Positions 24,913 to 34,106 of a stretch of DNA of 64,000 bases are shown in pieces. The translations under genes were made by a program, and so were the position numbers. The stretch's first letter is position 1; every line of letters begins with the position of its first letter. The notes below the pieces were generated by a model that was given only the letters and a program-made list of their open reading frames with translations, was not told the origin of the DNA and searched no databases. This DNA is from Sphingobacteriales bacterium (GTDB taxonomy: Bacteria > Bacteroidota > Bacteroidia > Chitinophagales > CAIOSU01): positions 186,001 to 250,000 of the forward strand of contig JAIXUD010000002.1 in NCBI GenBank assembly GCA_027483645.1, written 5' to 3'.

Positions 24913-25815
24913 ATGCCACTAAGCCCTAAACAACGCCCTGGTTTCATTTGGGTACTGCTTGCCTACCTAGCGGCTGGTATAGTCTCTGTATTGCTTGGCC
25001 GCCCTGGCATCTTGCCAGAGGAATGGCACCCCTTGTTGGTAGTACTGGTGATTGATGTAATAGCTACTGCTGTAATATTCTTATTTAGCCTGTTGCGCAG
25101 CAACTCTAGCATATACGATGCTTACTGGAGCGTAGCTCCTATTGCCATTGCTGGTTACTTGATAGGCCATGCCGAGGTGGACGCCAATATGGTAAGGCAG
25201 TTGCTGGTGTTTGCATTGGTAAGCATATGGGGCGGGCGGCTTACATTCAACTGGTGGCGGCAGTGGACAGGCATGGCCCACGAAGATTGGCGCTATGTGC
25301 AGCTTAAGCAACAAACGGGTAAGGCCTACTGGCTGGTGAGCTTTTTGGGTATCCATCAGTTTCCTACCATGCTGGTGTTTTTGGGCTGTATGAGCCTATA
25401 TCCAGCGCTAAGTAGTGCAGGTAATGGGTTTAATGTATTGGATGTGTTAGGCCTGCTAGTATGTGCCGTAGCAATATGGACGGAGGCTACCGCCGATAAG
25501 CAACTTTACCGGTTTGTAACCAGCAAGCCAGCCCCTGGCAGCATACTTAATAGTGGTCTTTGGCGGCATAGCCGCCACCCCAATTATTTAGGAGAAATCA
25601 TGTTTTGGTGGGGTTTGTTTTTCTTCGCTTTGGCCAGTGGCTGGCAGTATTGGTGGTGCATTGTGGGGCCAATTTCCATTAACATGTTATTCGTGTTTAT
25701 TAGCATCCCTATGCACGAGAAGCGCTCTTTGGCGCGCCGCCCCAATTATGCAGAACATATAAAGCAGGTACCAAAGTTAGTACCTCGGTTACGGGCGCTA
25801 TGGCCAGCTAAGTAG
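24913..25815 (+). CDS. DUF1295 (steroid 5-alpha-reductase-like) membrane protein
   Basis: The 300-residue protein has seven or so membrane helices. The C-terminal part has the diagnostic NSGLWRHSRHPNYLGEIMFWW near residue 215 and HEKRSLARRPNYAEH near 275, as in DUF1295 and isoprenylcysteine methyltransferase-like families, where these segments bind a nicotinamide or related cofactor. The upstream TTG at 24904 is rejected as a start because it lies in the promoter. Substrate is unknown; an oxidoreductase on a lipid is likely. Confidence 0.88.
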   Translation: MPLSPKQRPGFIWVLLAYLAAGIVSVLLGRPGILPEEWHPLLVVLVIDVIATAVIFLFSLLRSNSSIYDAYWSVAPIAIAGYLIGHAEVDANMVRQLLVFALVSIWGGRLTFNWWRQWTGMAHEDWRYVQLKQQTGKAYWLVSFLGIHQFPTMLVFLGCMSLYPALSSAGNGFNVLDVLGLLVCAVAIWTEATADKQLYRFVTSKPAPGSILNSGLWRHSRHPNYLGEIMFWWGLFFFALASGWQYWWCIVGPISINMLFVFISIPMHEKRSLARRPNYAEHIKQVPKLVPRLRALWPAK

Positions 25816-25819
25816 GCAA

Positions 25820-26965
25820 TTACGTCGATGTAGCAGGGGTATGGGGCTGGGGTTGTTTCACCGAAGCGTTTACCTTTTCTGCGATTTGCTGTACTTCATC
25901 TTCGGTAAGCTCTGCGTACATGGGCAGGGAAACTATTCTGGACTGAAACGCATGTGCCACAGGGAAATGCGACGGCTGGTGCCCCAGATGCTCAAATACT
26001 TGCAGAAACGGTAGCGACACCGGATAATGCAGCCCAGGGAAAATATCGTTCGCTTTTAATGTTTCTATCAATTCATCCCGATTAGGCGCCTGTACTACAT
26101 ACAAATGGTATACATGCTTGCCGTTGGGGCGTGCTTGAGGTACGGTGGTATGCGCTACATCCAACCATTGGCCGTATTGTGCAGCTAATTGTATCCGTGC
26201 ATCAGTCCATTCGTTTAGGTACCTCAGCTTTACTGATAGTATGGCGGCTTGTATCCCATCCAGCTTGCTGTTTCGGCCAATTAGCTGGTGGTTGTGCTTG
26301 CCCTTTTGGCCATGGTTGGCTATCATTCGGCACTGGGCAGCAATGTAGGCATTGTTGGTTACCATGCCACCGGCATCGCCATAAGCACCTAGGTTTTTGC
26401 CTGGGTAAAAGCTGAAACTTGCAGAATGCCCCCAAGCCCCCGCCTTCACGCCATTTATCTCAGCACCGTGCGCTTGGGCACAATCTTCAATCACCGTAAG
26501 GTTGTACCTCGTAGCTATATCCATAATAACGGGCATGTTGGCCATGTTGCCGTATAGGTGCACGGGGATGATGGCCTTGGTGCGCGGGGTTATTTGGTTT
26601 TCAATCTGGGTCTCGTCAATGGTGTAGTACTTTGCGTCAATATCTATAAATACGGGCTTGGCACCCACTGCCACTACAGCCGATGCGGTTGAAATCCAGG
26701 TCATAGCTGGCACCAATACTTCGTCGCCTTCACCAATATCGTGGGCGCGTAGCAGTATCTCAATGGAATCGGTGCCATTTGCGCAACCAATGCAGTGCTT
26801 TACGCCTACAAAGGCAGCAAAAGCTTCTTCAAACTGCCTTACAAATCGGTTGCTTGGGTCGCCCACAAAAGCACACTCGTCAATCACCTGCATGATGGCG
26901 GCGTTTATCTCGTCGCGCAGCAGCAGGTATTGTTTTTTAAGGTCAACCAAAGGTATCGGGCTCAC
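25820..26965 (-). CDS. DegT/DnrJ/EryC1/StrS family sugar aminotransferase
   Basis: The 381-residue PLP enzyme has GTDSIEI near 64 (phosphate binding), MTWISTA near 88, VIEDCAQAHGA near 158 and the Schiff-base K190 in SFYPGKNLGAYGDAG. Such enzymes transfer an amino group to a keto-sugar nucleotide, usually at C3 or C4 of a 6-deoxyhexose. This could act on a CDP- or dTDP-ketosugar from the locus near 46-50 kb, where an FdtA-like ketoisomerase is encoded, but the distance makes that an inference. It lies 13 bases after the radical SAM gene, in the same operon. Confidence 0.92.
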   Translation of the reverse strand: MSPIPLVDLKKQYLLLRDEINAAIMQVIDECAFVGDPSNRFVRQFEEAFAAFVGVKHCIGCANGTDSIEILLRAHDIGEGDEVLVPAMTWISTASAVVAVGAKPVFIDIDAKYYTIDETQIENQITPRTKAIIPVHLYGNMANMPVIMDIATRYNLTVIEDCAQAHGAEINGVKAGAWGHSASFSFYPGKNLGAYGDAGGMVTNNAYIAAQCRMIANHGQKGKHNHQLIGRNSKLDGIQAAILSVKLRYLNEWTDARIQLAAQYGQWLDVAHTTVPQARPNGKHVYHLYVVQAPNRDELIETLKANDIFPGLHYPVSLPFLQVFEHLGHQPSHFPVAHAFQSRIVSLPMYAELTEDEVQQIAEKVNASVKQPQPHTPATST

Positions 26966-26978
26966 AGTAAGGGTTTCG

Positions 26979-28463
26979 TTAGATAAAATCCTTTCTTTTC
27001 GATTTTTGTGGCAACACGATAAAGCTCAACAACTTTGCAGCGTTGCTTACCGTTTCTACAGGGCGCTTCAATGCGCGCCAAATGCTGCGGGCAATATATT
27101 TCGGGCGGAAATAAAATTTCCAGTAAAACTCTTTTTCCCACTTGTGGTACCGCTCCCGCATTTCCGGGTCTTTGTACTCGTTTTTGTAGGGCATCAACGA
27201 GAAGTCGATTTTATCCTTCATCAACGGGAAAAGTGGCGTGCCTGGGTATGGTATCAGCTCGGAAATAATGACAAACGTAAGATCTGATTTTATGGCAAAG
27301 TTGAGCGTCTGCTCAAAATCTTCCCTCGTTTCTTCGGCCATACCTACTATAAAAAAGCCTAGCGTTTCTATTCCCAGGCGTTCGCACATTTTGATATTTT
27401 CCAGAGCCTCTTGCACGTTTACGCGCTTCTTGTAAAAGTCAAGTATGCGCTGGCTACCAGATTCTACCCCAATATAGATGCGCTTGCAACCGGCTTTTTT
27501 CATCCAGTGCAGCATTTCTTCGTTCAGGGTATCGGCACGGCTTAGGCAGGTCCACTCCAAATTGAACCCTTCCGCTATCATCAGCTTGCAGATATCGATT
27601 ACCCGCGATGGAATGGCGGTAAAAGTATCATCAATAAACCGCAGCGATTTAATGCCGAACAAGTGCTTCAGTTCTTTTATCTCGTCTATTATCTGTTTCG
27701 GCGTGCGGGTGGTTAGCTTGGTGCCGAATGATTTTACGCAGTAGTTGCACTGGTATGGGCATCCCCGCGCCGATTGTATCATGCCGAACGGCTTGGGCAA
27801 GAAAGGCTCGAAGTAGGCATCTTTTTCCAAAAGGTGATAGGCCGGCATGGGTAGCAGCGATGGGTCGGGCAGGCGCAAGTCGCCAGGCTGCATTACTATC
27901 TCTCCCTGTTTGGTTCGGTATGCAATGCCTTTTACCTCAATCAGGTCTTCACCTGATTTTAGTTTGCTGTAAACTTTCGAAAAAATCAGGTCTGGCTCGC
28001 CTTGTATGATAATGTCCACCGGCACACGCTCCATTATCTCTTGGGTAAACTGGGTGGCATAGTGGCCAAAAAGGACAAAAGTGGCATTGGGGTTCTGTTC
28101 CTTAATGCCTCGCACCATATCCATATCATAGTCCACGGTTTCGAAACCGGTAATGGCAATTACCACATCGGGCGCGAAATTGGCTATGTGTTTATTGGTC
28201 TCCTCTAGGCTGGCATCATGGGCAATGGCATCATAAAGTACTACCTCGTCTTTTTCCCATTCCTTAAGTATGGCGCCTAAAGAAATGAGCTCCAATGGCG
28301 GGAAAAGGAAATTGGGTGCATTGTATGAGCACATGTAGCGCCTAATGATGCGGGTAGGGTAGGGCAGGTTGAGCAACAAGGTACGCAAACCTTTCCCTGT
28401 ACCTGTTTTGTGTTTTATAGGTATGGGTTGTGCAATAATGTCCGATATATCGGGTTGAAACAT
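26979..28463 (-). CDS. B12-binding-domain radical SAM protein
   Basis: The 494-residue protein has an N-terminal cobalamin-binding-like Rossmann domain (about 25-195: PPLELISLGAILKEW, VVLYDAIAHDAS, FVLFGHYATQFTQEI, IIIQGEPDLIF). A radical SAM barrel follows, with the cluster ligands C235, C239 and C242 in SARGCPYQCNYC. Later motifs are LRFIDDTF, GCKRIYIGVESGS and LGFFIVGM. The C-terminal tail is amphipathic and basic. Relatives methylate or rearrange unactivated carbons. Cotranscription with a sugar aminotransferase suggests action on a sugar or polyprenyl-linked glycan. Confidence 0.9.
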   Translation of the reverse strand: MFQPDISDIIAQPIPIKHKTGTGKGLRTLLLNLPYPTRIIRRYMCSYNAPNFLFPPLELISLGAILKEWEKDEVVLYDAIAHDASLEETNKHIANFAPDVVIAITGFETVDYDMDMVRGIKEQNPNATFVLFGHYATQFTQEIMERVPVDIIIQGEPDLIFSKVYSKLKSGEDLIEVKGIAYRTKQGEIVMQPGDLRLPDPSLLPMPAYHLLEKDAYFEPFLPKPFGMIQSARGCPYQCNYCVKSFGTKLTTRTPKQIIDEIKELKHLFGIKSLRFIDDTFTAIPSRVIDICKLMIAEGFNLEWTCLSRADTLNEEMLHWMKKAGCKRIYIGVESGSQRILDFYKKRVNVQEALENIKMCERLGIETLGFFIVGMAEETREDFEQTLNFAIKSDLTFVIISELIPYPGTPLFPLMKDKIDFSLMPYKNEYKDPEMRERYHKWEKEFYWKFYFRPKYIARSIWRALKRPVETVSNAAKLLSFIVLPQKSKRKDFI

Positions 28464-28785
28464 TAATGCAATTTACAGTAAAATAGGTAGAAATGTAAGG
28501 GGTAGCTGCGCGCTTCAGCTATTTTAAATTAAACTGAACACTACCCATCTTAGTAATAGTAGCAATCTTGCACCAACCAGCCCTTTAATTTAGCAGTAGC
28601 ACGATAGCCGTTGCTTTTGATTTTTAGCACTACGAATTTTAAAATATAAATATCTGGAAGCAAAATTTTACATATTTGCTTACAATTTATTATTTGTGCA
28701 GCTGTGCTGTAACAATAAGAAATTCATCAGGGGAACAACAATTATATATATTTGTTGATTCCCAAAAAAACCTTGCGAATTTGCT
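28464..28785. other. AT-rich intergenic region without recognised gene
   Basis: The 322 bases hold no convincing ORF or RNA gene. The plus strand has a TATATTTG at 28752-28759 with no gene in reach, within the loosely palindromic CAACAATTATATATATTTGT (28737-28756). Promoters for the flanking minus-strand radical SAM gene are expected here but none matches the consensus well. Confidence 0.5.
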
Positions 28786-30579
28786 TTAACGGCCTTCTTC
28801 GGTTACAAGATGCACTTGGTAATAATTTAATTGCAGCGGCACTTCATAAAAATCCCATTCCAGTTCTTCTATCAGGAAATCTCCTGCAACTGGCGTAAAA
28901 TCTATACTTACCCCTTTTACCAAATTGAGGTATGCTTTTATGAAATCGACACGGTATTTACTCATTACTAACACTACTTGGTGGGTAGCGCAATACTTAA
29001 AAAAGCCATCAAGCTCTGCCGTGCCAGCAATACGCTCTAGGTTTGCTTTGGCAGCAGGCATAAGGCTAGTATAATAATCGCCTATCATAGTAGCTTGAGG
29101 GCTAAGTATTGGCTGTGCTTTGTAGTGGCCAATATTGTTTTCTAACAGCAGCATGGAGAAGAAATCGAACACCAATAGTTTATCGGCAAAAAGCGTGTTG
29201 ATTTCCTTTACCACCTGCTCTTTTTGTTGAATAATTGTTTCCCTATCTTGCTTTAATGCGCTGTACATCCAAAGCTGCCCACCAGCAATACCAATAAGTA
29301 TAGATAGCCCTAATGCCTTAATTAGCGCATTTACCGTGTTGCCACCTTGGCTTTGCTCGCGCAAAACTTGTAGCGATAAAAGCAGGAAACCCAATAATAG
29401 TAATAGCAATAATGGGGCCGCCAGTTTATAGGGCATCTTAAGGAACACCCCAATAGATATAAAATATGCCCAAGCAAACATTGACCAAAAAGAAGCTCTA
29501 AAATACCATGCTTTCGTGCGGCCATATAGCATTACTACAATCCACATAAACAAGGTAGATATTGCCAAGTAGCACAGTAAGCGATTGAAATTGTAATACC
29601 ACATAGCGTCTGTAACCTTTGGTTGCTGCCAAAGCCAATCCCACTTAATGGGGATGTTTTTGATTAAATCGCTAGCTGCTACAGATTTATAGGTAACTTG
29701 ATCTAATAAGGCAATTGCCGTATCGGCATTTTCTGGAAAATAAAAGCTTAGGTAGGCCAGTAGTTTAATAGAATCGACAGGATTTGAAAAATTGGGACCG
29801 CCCTCCTTGAAGTAATACAACCCATCTGAACAGGTGTATACGTATTGGTCCATCAACTTTATGCGCTCTTCTTCCTTGGTTAGTTGCTGGTCTTGTAGCT
29901 GGCAGCCAATAGCATACAAGCCAAATGAGGTTATAATGATAACTAATGCAAATTTATGTTTTTGCCAAAAGCTTTTGAAGGAATTTTGATTTATGCCCAC
30001 TAACGCCACGGCAACCAACAGCCCAATATAAATGCCATGGGCTCGTAGCTGAAGGCAGAATAATAAAAGTATGAACAGCAGTGTATAGCTTATAGCTTTG
30101 CCCCACTTACCCTGAAAAAAGCTCGGCACCAAAAAAAGTAACAGCGGCACCGCAAGAGTTGGCGAAAAGGGATCGAACAAGATTATTGTTTCTAGTATTG
30201 TTAATCCCCATAAAAATGTTATCGCCATTGCAATAGGCAAGCGCCACTTGCCCATAAGGGTTTTAATCAAAGTAAGGTAGACCACCAGCAATACCAACAA
30301 TGTAGAGATAAGGTTGGGCACTAGCACGGTTAAATCAAACCAGTTTATAGTTGGCCATAGCTTATATAGCTGGGTAGTTGGCTGCAACAAGAGGCGATTG
30401 ATATCGCTGGTAACGATGTAAAACTTACCTGTGGCTGGAAAAAACTGTCCCTTCAAAACCAGATGGGCAAAGATGGTATCTACTGCCGCGGCATAAGTGC
30501 CCATGAAGCAAACAATAGCAAGTACAGCCATTAGCACCGCTATAAATGCTGCATATTGTTTAATCTTCGGCGTGGCCAT
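28786..30579 (-). CDS. GT-C-type multi-pass membrane protein (pair 1, member A)
   Basis: The 597-residue protein has about eleven membrane helices and a soluble C-terminal tail of about 140 residues. A short first periplasmic loop (GQFFPATGKFYIVTSDINRLLLQP) is followed by LWPTINWFD and many leucine-rich helices. The tail contains HQVVLVMSKYRVDFIKAYLNLV. The divergently transcribed neighbour from 30728 has the same length, the matching segment AWPNVNWYG and the tail ERVIFVSHNDRMDLLQRYIETV, so the two are paralogs. Family assignment to GT-C glycosyltransferases is from topology only. Confidence 0.72.
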   Translation of the reverse strand: MATPKIKQYAAFIAVLMAVLAIVCFMGTYAAAVDTIFAHLVLKGQFFPATGKFYIVTSDINRLLLQPTTQLYKLWPTINWFDLTVLVPNLISTLLVLLVVYLTLIKTLMGKWRLPIAMAITFLWGLTILETIILFDPFSPTLAVPLLLFLVPSFFQGKWGKAISYTLLFILLLFCLQLRAHGIYIGLLVAVALVGINQNSFKSFWQKHKFALVIIITSFGLYAIGCQLQDQQLTKEEERIKLMDQYVYTCSDGLYYFKEGGPNFSNPVDSIKLLAYLSFYFPENADTAIALLDQVTYKSVAASDLIKNIPIKWDWLWQQPKVTDAMWYYNFNRLLCYLAISTLFMWIVVMLYGRTKAWYFRASFWSMFAWAYFISIGVFLKMPYKLAAPLLLLLLLGFLLLSLQVLREQSQGGNTVNALIKALGLSILIGIAGGQLWMYSALKQDRETIIQQKEQVVKEINTLFADKLLVFDFFSMLLLENNIGHYKAQPILSPQATMIGDYYTSLMPAAKANLERIAGTAELDGFFKYCATHQVVLVMSKYRVDFIKAYLNLVKGVSIDFTPVAGDFLIEELEWDFYEVPLQLNYYQVHLVTEEGR

Positions 30580-30696
30580 TTATATAGTTCAGTGTGGTGA
30601 AACCGATGGTAAAGGTACAGTATGCTGGGGTGATTTTTTTGAAAAGCTAGATCTTTACACCACTCCTGGGGGTGGCATGTATCATTAAAAATAAAC

Positions 30697-30704
30697 TACT
30701 TTTG
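30697..30704 (+). promoter_or_regulatory. Candidate -7 element for the 30728 gene
   Basis: TACTTTTG matches TAnnTTTG. It lies nine bases before a GTG and 23 before an ATG; the ATG gives a normal leader. No good -33 box is visible. Confidence 0.45.
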
Positions 30705-30727
30705 TAAGCAAAGTGTGGAAGGTGTAT

Positions 30728-32506
30728 ATGTTGTGGCGTTTCTCTCAATTAAATCCATTGGTAAAAAGCCTTATTGGTGCCTTGGTTTTTCATGCTGCAT
30801 GTTATGTGCTTTGGGGCGTTTATTATGGAGAGTACCTCGACCATTATTTCAACGCATATATTGATGGTACATTTACCGCTGGTGTTACCAAGCCTTTGTT
30901 TTACAACTATGGCATGCTGCCGGGTACTTCGCAGCTATTAGCTTGGGCATATGATGCTTGGCCAAATGTAAATTGGTACGGCTGGCTCAAGCAAGCTTTT
31001 ATGCTGCTTAACACCACTGGGCTGCTATGGTTACTGATGCTGATAAGGCATGGTTATAACCAGCACAAAGGGTTGGGGGCGGCATTAATTCTTTTTATTT
31101 TACCTTTTTGGTGCTACCATGTGGTGTGGCTAAGGCTTACGGAAATGGCTTTTTTGGCCTGCGGTATTGGTATTGTTGGCATTATAGCTACCTACACGGT
31201 TTTGGGCCAGGCTGTTTTTAGCAAACTCATGGCAGCACGTATATTTTTTCTCTTGTTGTTGCTGTTATCGGCGCATATTAGGGTTGAATCTGCACTTCTG
31301 GGTCTTGCAATTTTTGCCCCTGCTGCCCTTTTGGTTATAAAGCACCGAGCGGCGAGTATAGGTTTTTTGAAAATCTCGCTGGCGGTTGTTCCAGTATTTT
31401 TAGGTTCTTATGCGCTGTATCTTTCAGCCATCGGGCCGGCGGAAAAGCTCTTTCAAGAGTCGAGGGTGTATACCTATACCCTGTGGGATTTTGGGCAAGA
31501 AACTAATCGCTTTAACTTAACCACGGCAGCCGATAGCATTAAACTAGAAGCCACCCAGAAATTCTTCATTGCCGATGAGGCTGGGATGAGCCCTGAGTTT
31601 TATGATCGTATAGGCGTATATAAGAGAGAAAAATCGGTAGGGGCTCTTGGTAGTTATATGGATGGATTATCAGCCCGTTATCAAAGAGCCTGCGGTATTT
31701 GGCAATTCTATTGGCAGCAATACACCTCCTTTTTTATAAGTTACTTCCTTATACTGGTTGTAAGTATTGGGTTGGTGGCAGGCTTTCGCACTTGGAAACC
31801 ACTGTTATTGTTGCTTTTTGTGCAAGTTGGTTTTTGGTTGGTACTCTTTGCCGTTACATTGCTCATGAAAATGGAGATGCGCGTGCTTGCGCCATTGCTT
31901 ACTACGGCATTTATTTTGCTGGCTTTATGGCCATTATTACTTACTAAAACTGAGGTATTGCCAGCCTTGCCCAAGGCAGGAGTTTGGGCAGGTATCTTCA
32001 TATTAATTAGTGCCGGATGTTTTAAGTTAGTTGAGGTGCAGCGTGAAGCACGAGGTTTCAAAACTGGCAAAGAAAACATTGGGGCATTTAAGCAGGAGCT
32101 AGCAGCAAAGCAAGACCGCATAGTTGTTTTCAATAGCTTGGCTTGGCTGCTGCTTTACGAGGATTTATTAGATACCAACCAGTTTGCCTCAAACCCCAAC
32201 TTTATTTCCATAGATAACGGGGAGCTGTTCATGTATCCAGAGTTTAAGCAAACCATGCTTGCCTGCTGCAATGGTTATAAGGTGGATGATGTAGCACGGT
32301 TTCTGCTGGCCAATAAAGAGCGAGTAATTTTCGTTTCGCACAATGATAGGATGGATTTGCTGCAGCGATATATAGAAACCGTATACGGCATACCTTTTTC
32401 TTCAAAGCCGGCCTACCCAAATTCGGTTTTAAGCAATCCTAAAGGTGGTAAAATGATACCGGGCTATACTGACCATATCGATTACTCTTACTACGTGTTA
32501 GAGTAA
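30728..32506 (+). CDS. GT-C-type multi-pass membrane protein (pair 1, member B)
   Basis: The product has 592 residues from the ATG at 30728 (597 from a GTG at 30713, which sits too close to the -7 element). It has about eleven membrane helices then a soluble tail. The first loop is DHYFNAYIDGTFTAGVTKPLF. The tail (LAAKQDRIVVFNSLAWLLLYEDLL..., ERVIFVSHNDRMDLLQRY) matches the divergent gene at 28786-30579. Its 3' end overlaps the convergent HTTM-like gene by nine bases. Likely a lipid-linked-sugar glycosyltransferase or polymer-modifying enzyme; no catalytic residue can be named with certainty. Confidence 0.72.
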   Translation: MLWRFSQLNPLVKSLIGALVFHAACYVLWGVYYGEYLDHYFNAYIDGTFTAGVTKPLFYNYGMLPGTSQLLAWAYDAWPNVNWYGWLKQAFMLLNTTGLLWLLMLIRHGYNQHKGLGAALILFILPFWCYHVVWLRLTEMAFLACGIGIVGIIATYTVLGQAVFSKLMAARIFFLLLLLLSAHIRVESALLGLAIFAPAALLVIKHRAASIGFLKISLAVVPVFLGSYALYLSAIGPAEKLFQESRVYTYTLWDFGQETNRFNLTTAADSIKLEATQKFFIADEAGMSPEFYDRIGVYKREKSVGALGSYMDGLSARYQRACGIWQFYWQQYTSFFISYFLILVVSIGLVAGFRTWKPLLLLLFVQVGFWLVLFAVTLLMKMEMRVLAPLLTTAFILLALWPLLLTKTEVLPALPKAGVWAGIFILISAGCFKLVEVQREARGFKTGKENIGAFKQELAAKQDRIVVFNSLAWLLLYEDLLDTNQFASNPNFISIDNGELFMYPEFKQTMLACCNGYKVDDVARFLLANKERVIFVSHNDRMDLLQRYIETVYGIPFSSKPAYPNSVLSNPKGGKMIPGYTDHIDYSYYVLE

Positions 32507-33622
32507 ATTTCTATTGTTTTTGGTAGTAGCTAGCTGCCAGATGCCTACTGCCCAAGCTATGGGCAATGCGGTAAGGCCCATTACTATTTCATGTTTACAG
32601 CCAGCTACCTCAGCAGGTATGTAGAAGGGAGACACGTCTAGCAATGCAGGCATGCTTAACAGGTGCTGCGCTATTATATAAGCTGGCAGGTAAATGGCCA
32701 CCATGGATATTAGCCATTTTACTCTTAGCAAAGTAACCGATACCTTTTGTAACACTTGGTATACGCTATCGCTTATTTTACCCCAATCTATGAACAGTAG
32801 GTAGATAATATAGTGCGTGTAATAGGAGATATCGAACATGAGGAAGGCCAATGTATGGAAAACCAACGCAAACAGGAGCAAAGACCTAAACCACTGCCGA
32901 TTGATGATGGCAACTAAGAACAGCAACTCGAAAATAACGGCGCCCCAATCCATTAGTTCCCAAAGGATGGGGTTGGTAATGCTAACCATAGCCGAAGAAA
33001 GCAGCTTCATGTCGCCTACTACATAGTGTTGCATAAACATATTGCTCCTGGTAGCGTGGGTAGCAACGTTTAGCCACCCCCCTAGTAACTTTGGTAACCC
33101 CGCACTGAACATGCCAAAACCCAATAGCAACGCCATGAAAGTTACGGGCCAGGAGTGTGTAGTTTTGGACTGGGTACTGTTTCTAGCATCCATAGAGTAG
33201 TGTGCGCCCCAGTTGCTGAAAGACATTACCAACGGTACCAGCCACAATATTAAGTCTTTGCCTATTTGCCCGAAGGAGTATGAGAAAGATTTGCCTACAA
33301 CTATAGCCACAAATAGCGCTATAGATACCCAACGGGTTCGCCAGCCAAATAGCAACAATATACAAAGCACCACCACCAGCAAACTGAGCCCCTGTAGAAA
33401 CCAGTACGGCGGTACGCCCGTTAGTAAATTGGGAAAAGAATGGGTGGGCGGGTTAAAGAAAGAGGGCAACGTGCCCGCTATCCACTCAAAGTTGGGCAGG
33501 CCCCAAATAAGTAAAAAGCTTGCGTATAGCACCCGGTATAGCCCCAATGCCCTTGCATCAATGGCGTAACCTTGGAAAATCCATTGGTCTACTCGGTTGC
33601 TATGTGGCAGCGGGTTAGTCAT
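32498..33622 (-). CDS. HTTM-like (vitamin-K-dependent-carboxylase-related) membrane protein
   Basis: The 374-residue protein has about eight membrane helices. Its opening IDARALGLYRVLYASFLLIWGLPNFEWIAGTLPSFFNPP and later FGQIGKDLILWLVPLVMSFSNWG and KLLGGWLN are like bacterial HTTM-domain and DoxX-related proteins. Partner context is typical: the upstream gene overlaps its start by eight bases and encodes a small single-span protein. The role is unknown; quinone- or lipid-linked redox chemistry is possible for the fold. Confidence 0.65.
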   Translation of the reverse strand: MTNPLPHSNRVDQWIFQGYAIDARALGLYRVLYASFLLIWGLPNFEWIAGTLPSFFNPPTHSFPNLLTGVPPYWFLQGLSLLVVVLCILLLFGWRTRWVSIALFVAIVVGKSFSYSFGQIGKDLILWLVPLVMSFSNWGAHYSMDARNSTQSKTTHSWPVTFMALLLGFGMFSAGLPKLLGGWLNVATHATRSNMFMQHYVVGDMKLLSSAMVSITNPILWELMDWGAVIFELLFLVAIINRQWFRSLLLFALVFHTLAFLMFDISYYTHYIIYLLFIDWGKISDSVYQVLQKVSVTLLRVKWLISMVAIYLPAYIIAQHLLSMPALLDVSPFYIPAEVAGCKHEIVMGLTALPIAWAVGIWQLATTKNNRNLL

Positions 33623-34106
33623 TCAAGTTTACACGAATGGTTTTAATGGGTGTTATTACGGGTGTATCGGGGTATTTTTTATCGAAACTATAGTCATAAT
33701 AGTCAATCTCAAATTGTACTACCTCTTTTTCACCTGTTATAGTGATGAGCCTTTCGTAGAGCCATAGCTTGGTTTTGTTATCAAGTGTGGCGTATTCAGT
33801 GCCTGCTTGCGGCACAAAGAGGCGGTCCATGGTATGGCGGCCGTGGTACTCGGTAAGATTATTAAAAACATTTTTGTACGACACTTCTGTTCGTTGGCCG
33901 GTGCCCGCTACTGCATATAATTTCCGTATCTCGAGGTGCATGTATTCCCCATTATCAAGCACCGAATTAAACGCGGGTAGAAACAATGCGGGATATAGGT
34001 TGCCTTGAGTGTATACCACATAAAACTGTAATGGCAGCGCTATAGCCACCGCCAGAAATGCTAGGCGCACCCGCTTGTTATATTGGGTTACATTTTCGGT
34101 ACCCAT
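33615..34106 (-). CDS. Small membrane-anchored partner protein of unknown function
   Basis: The 163-residue protein has a basic start, one hydrophobic segment (LAFLAVAIALPLQFYVVYT) and a beta-rich exposed domain with EIRKLYAVAGTGQRTEV and WLYERLITITGEKEVVQFEIDYYDYSF. I recognise no family. It overlaps the upstream GT-C gene by 19 bases and the downstream HTTM-like gene by eight, so all three are tightly coupled. The exposed domain probably works with the HTTM-like protein. Confidence 0.65.
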   Translation of the reverse strand: MGTENVTQYNKRVRLAFLAVAIALPLQFYVVYTQGNLYPALFLPAFNSVLDNGEYMHLEIRKLYAVAGTGQRTEVSYKNVFNNLTEYHGRHTMDRLFVPQAGTEYATLDNKTKLWLYERLITITGEKEVVQFEIDYYDYSFDKKYPDTPVITPIKTIRVNLND

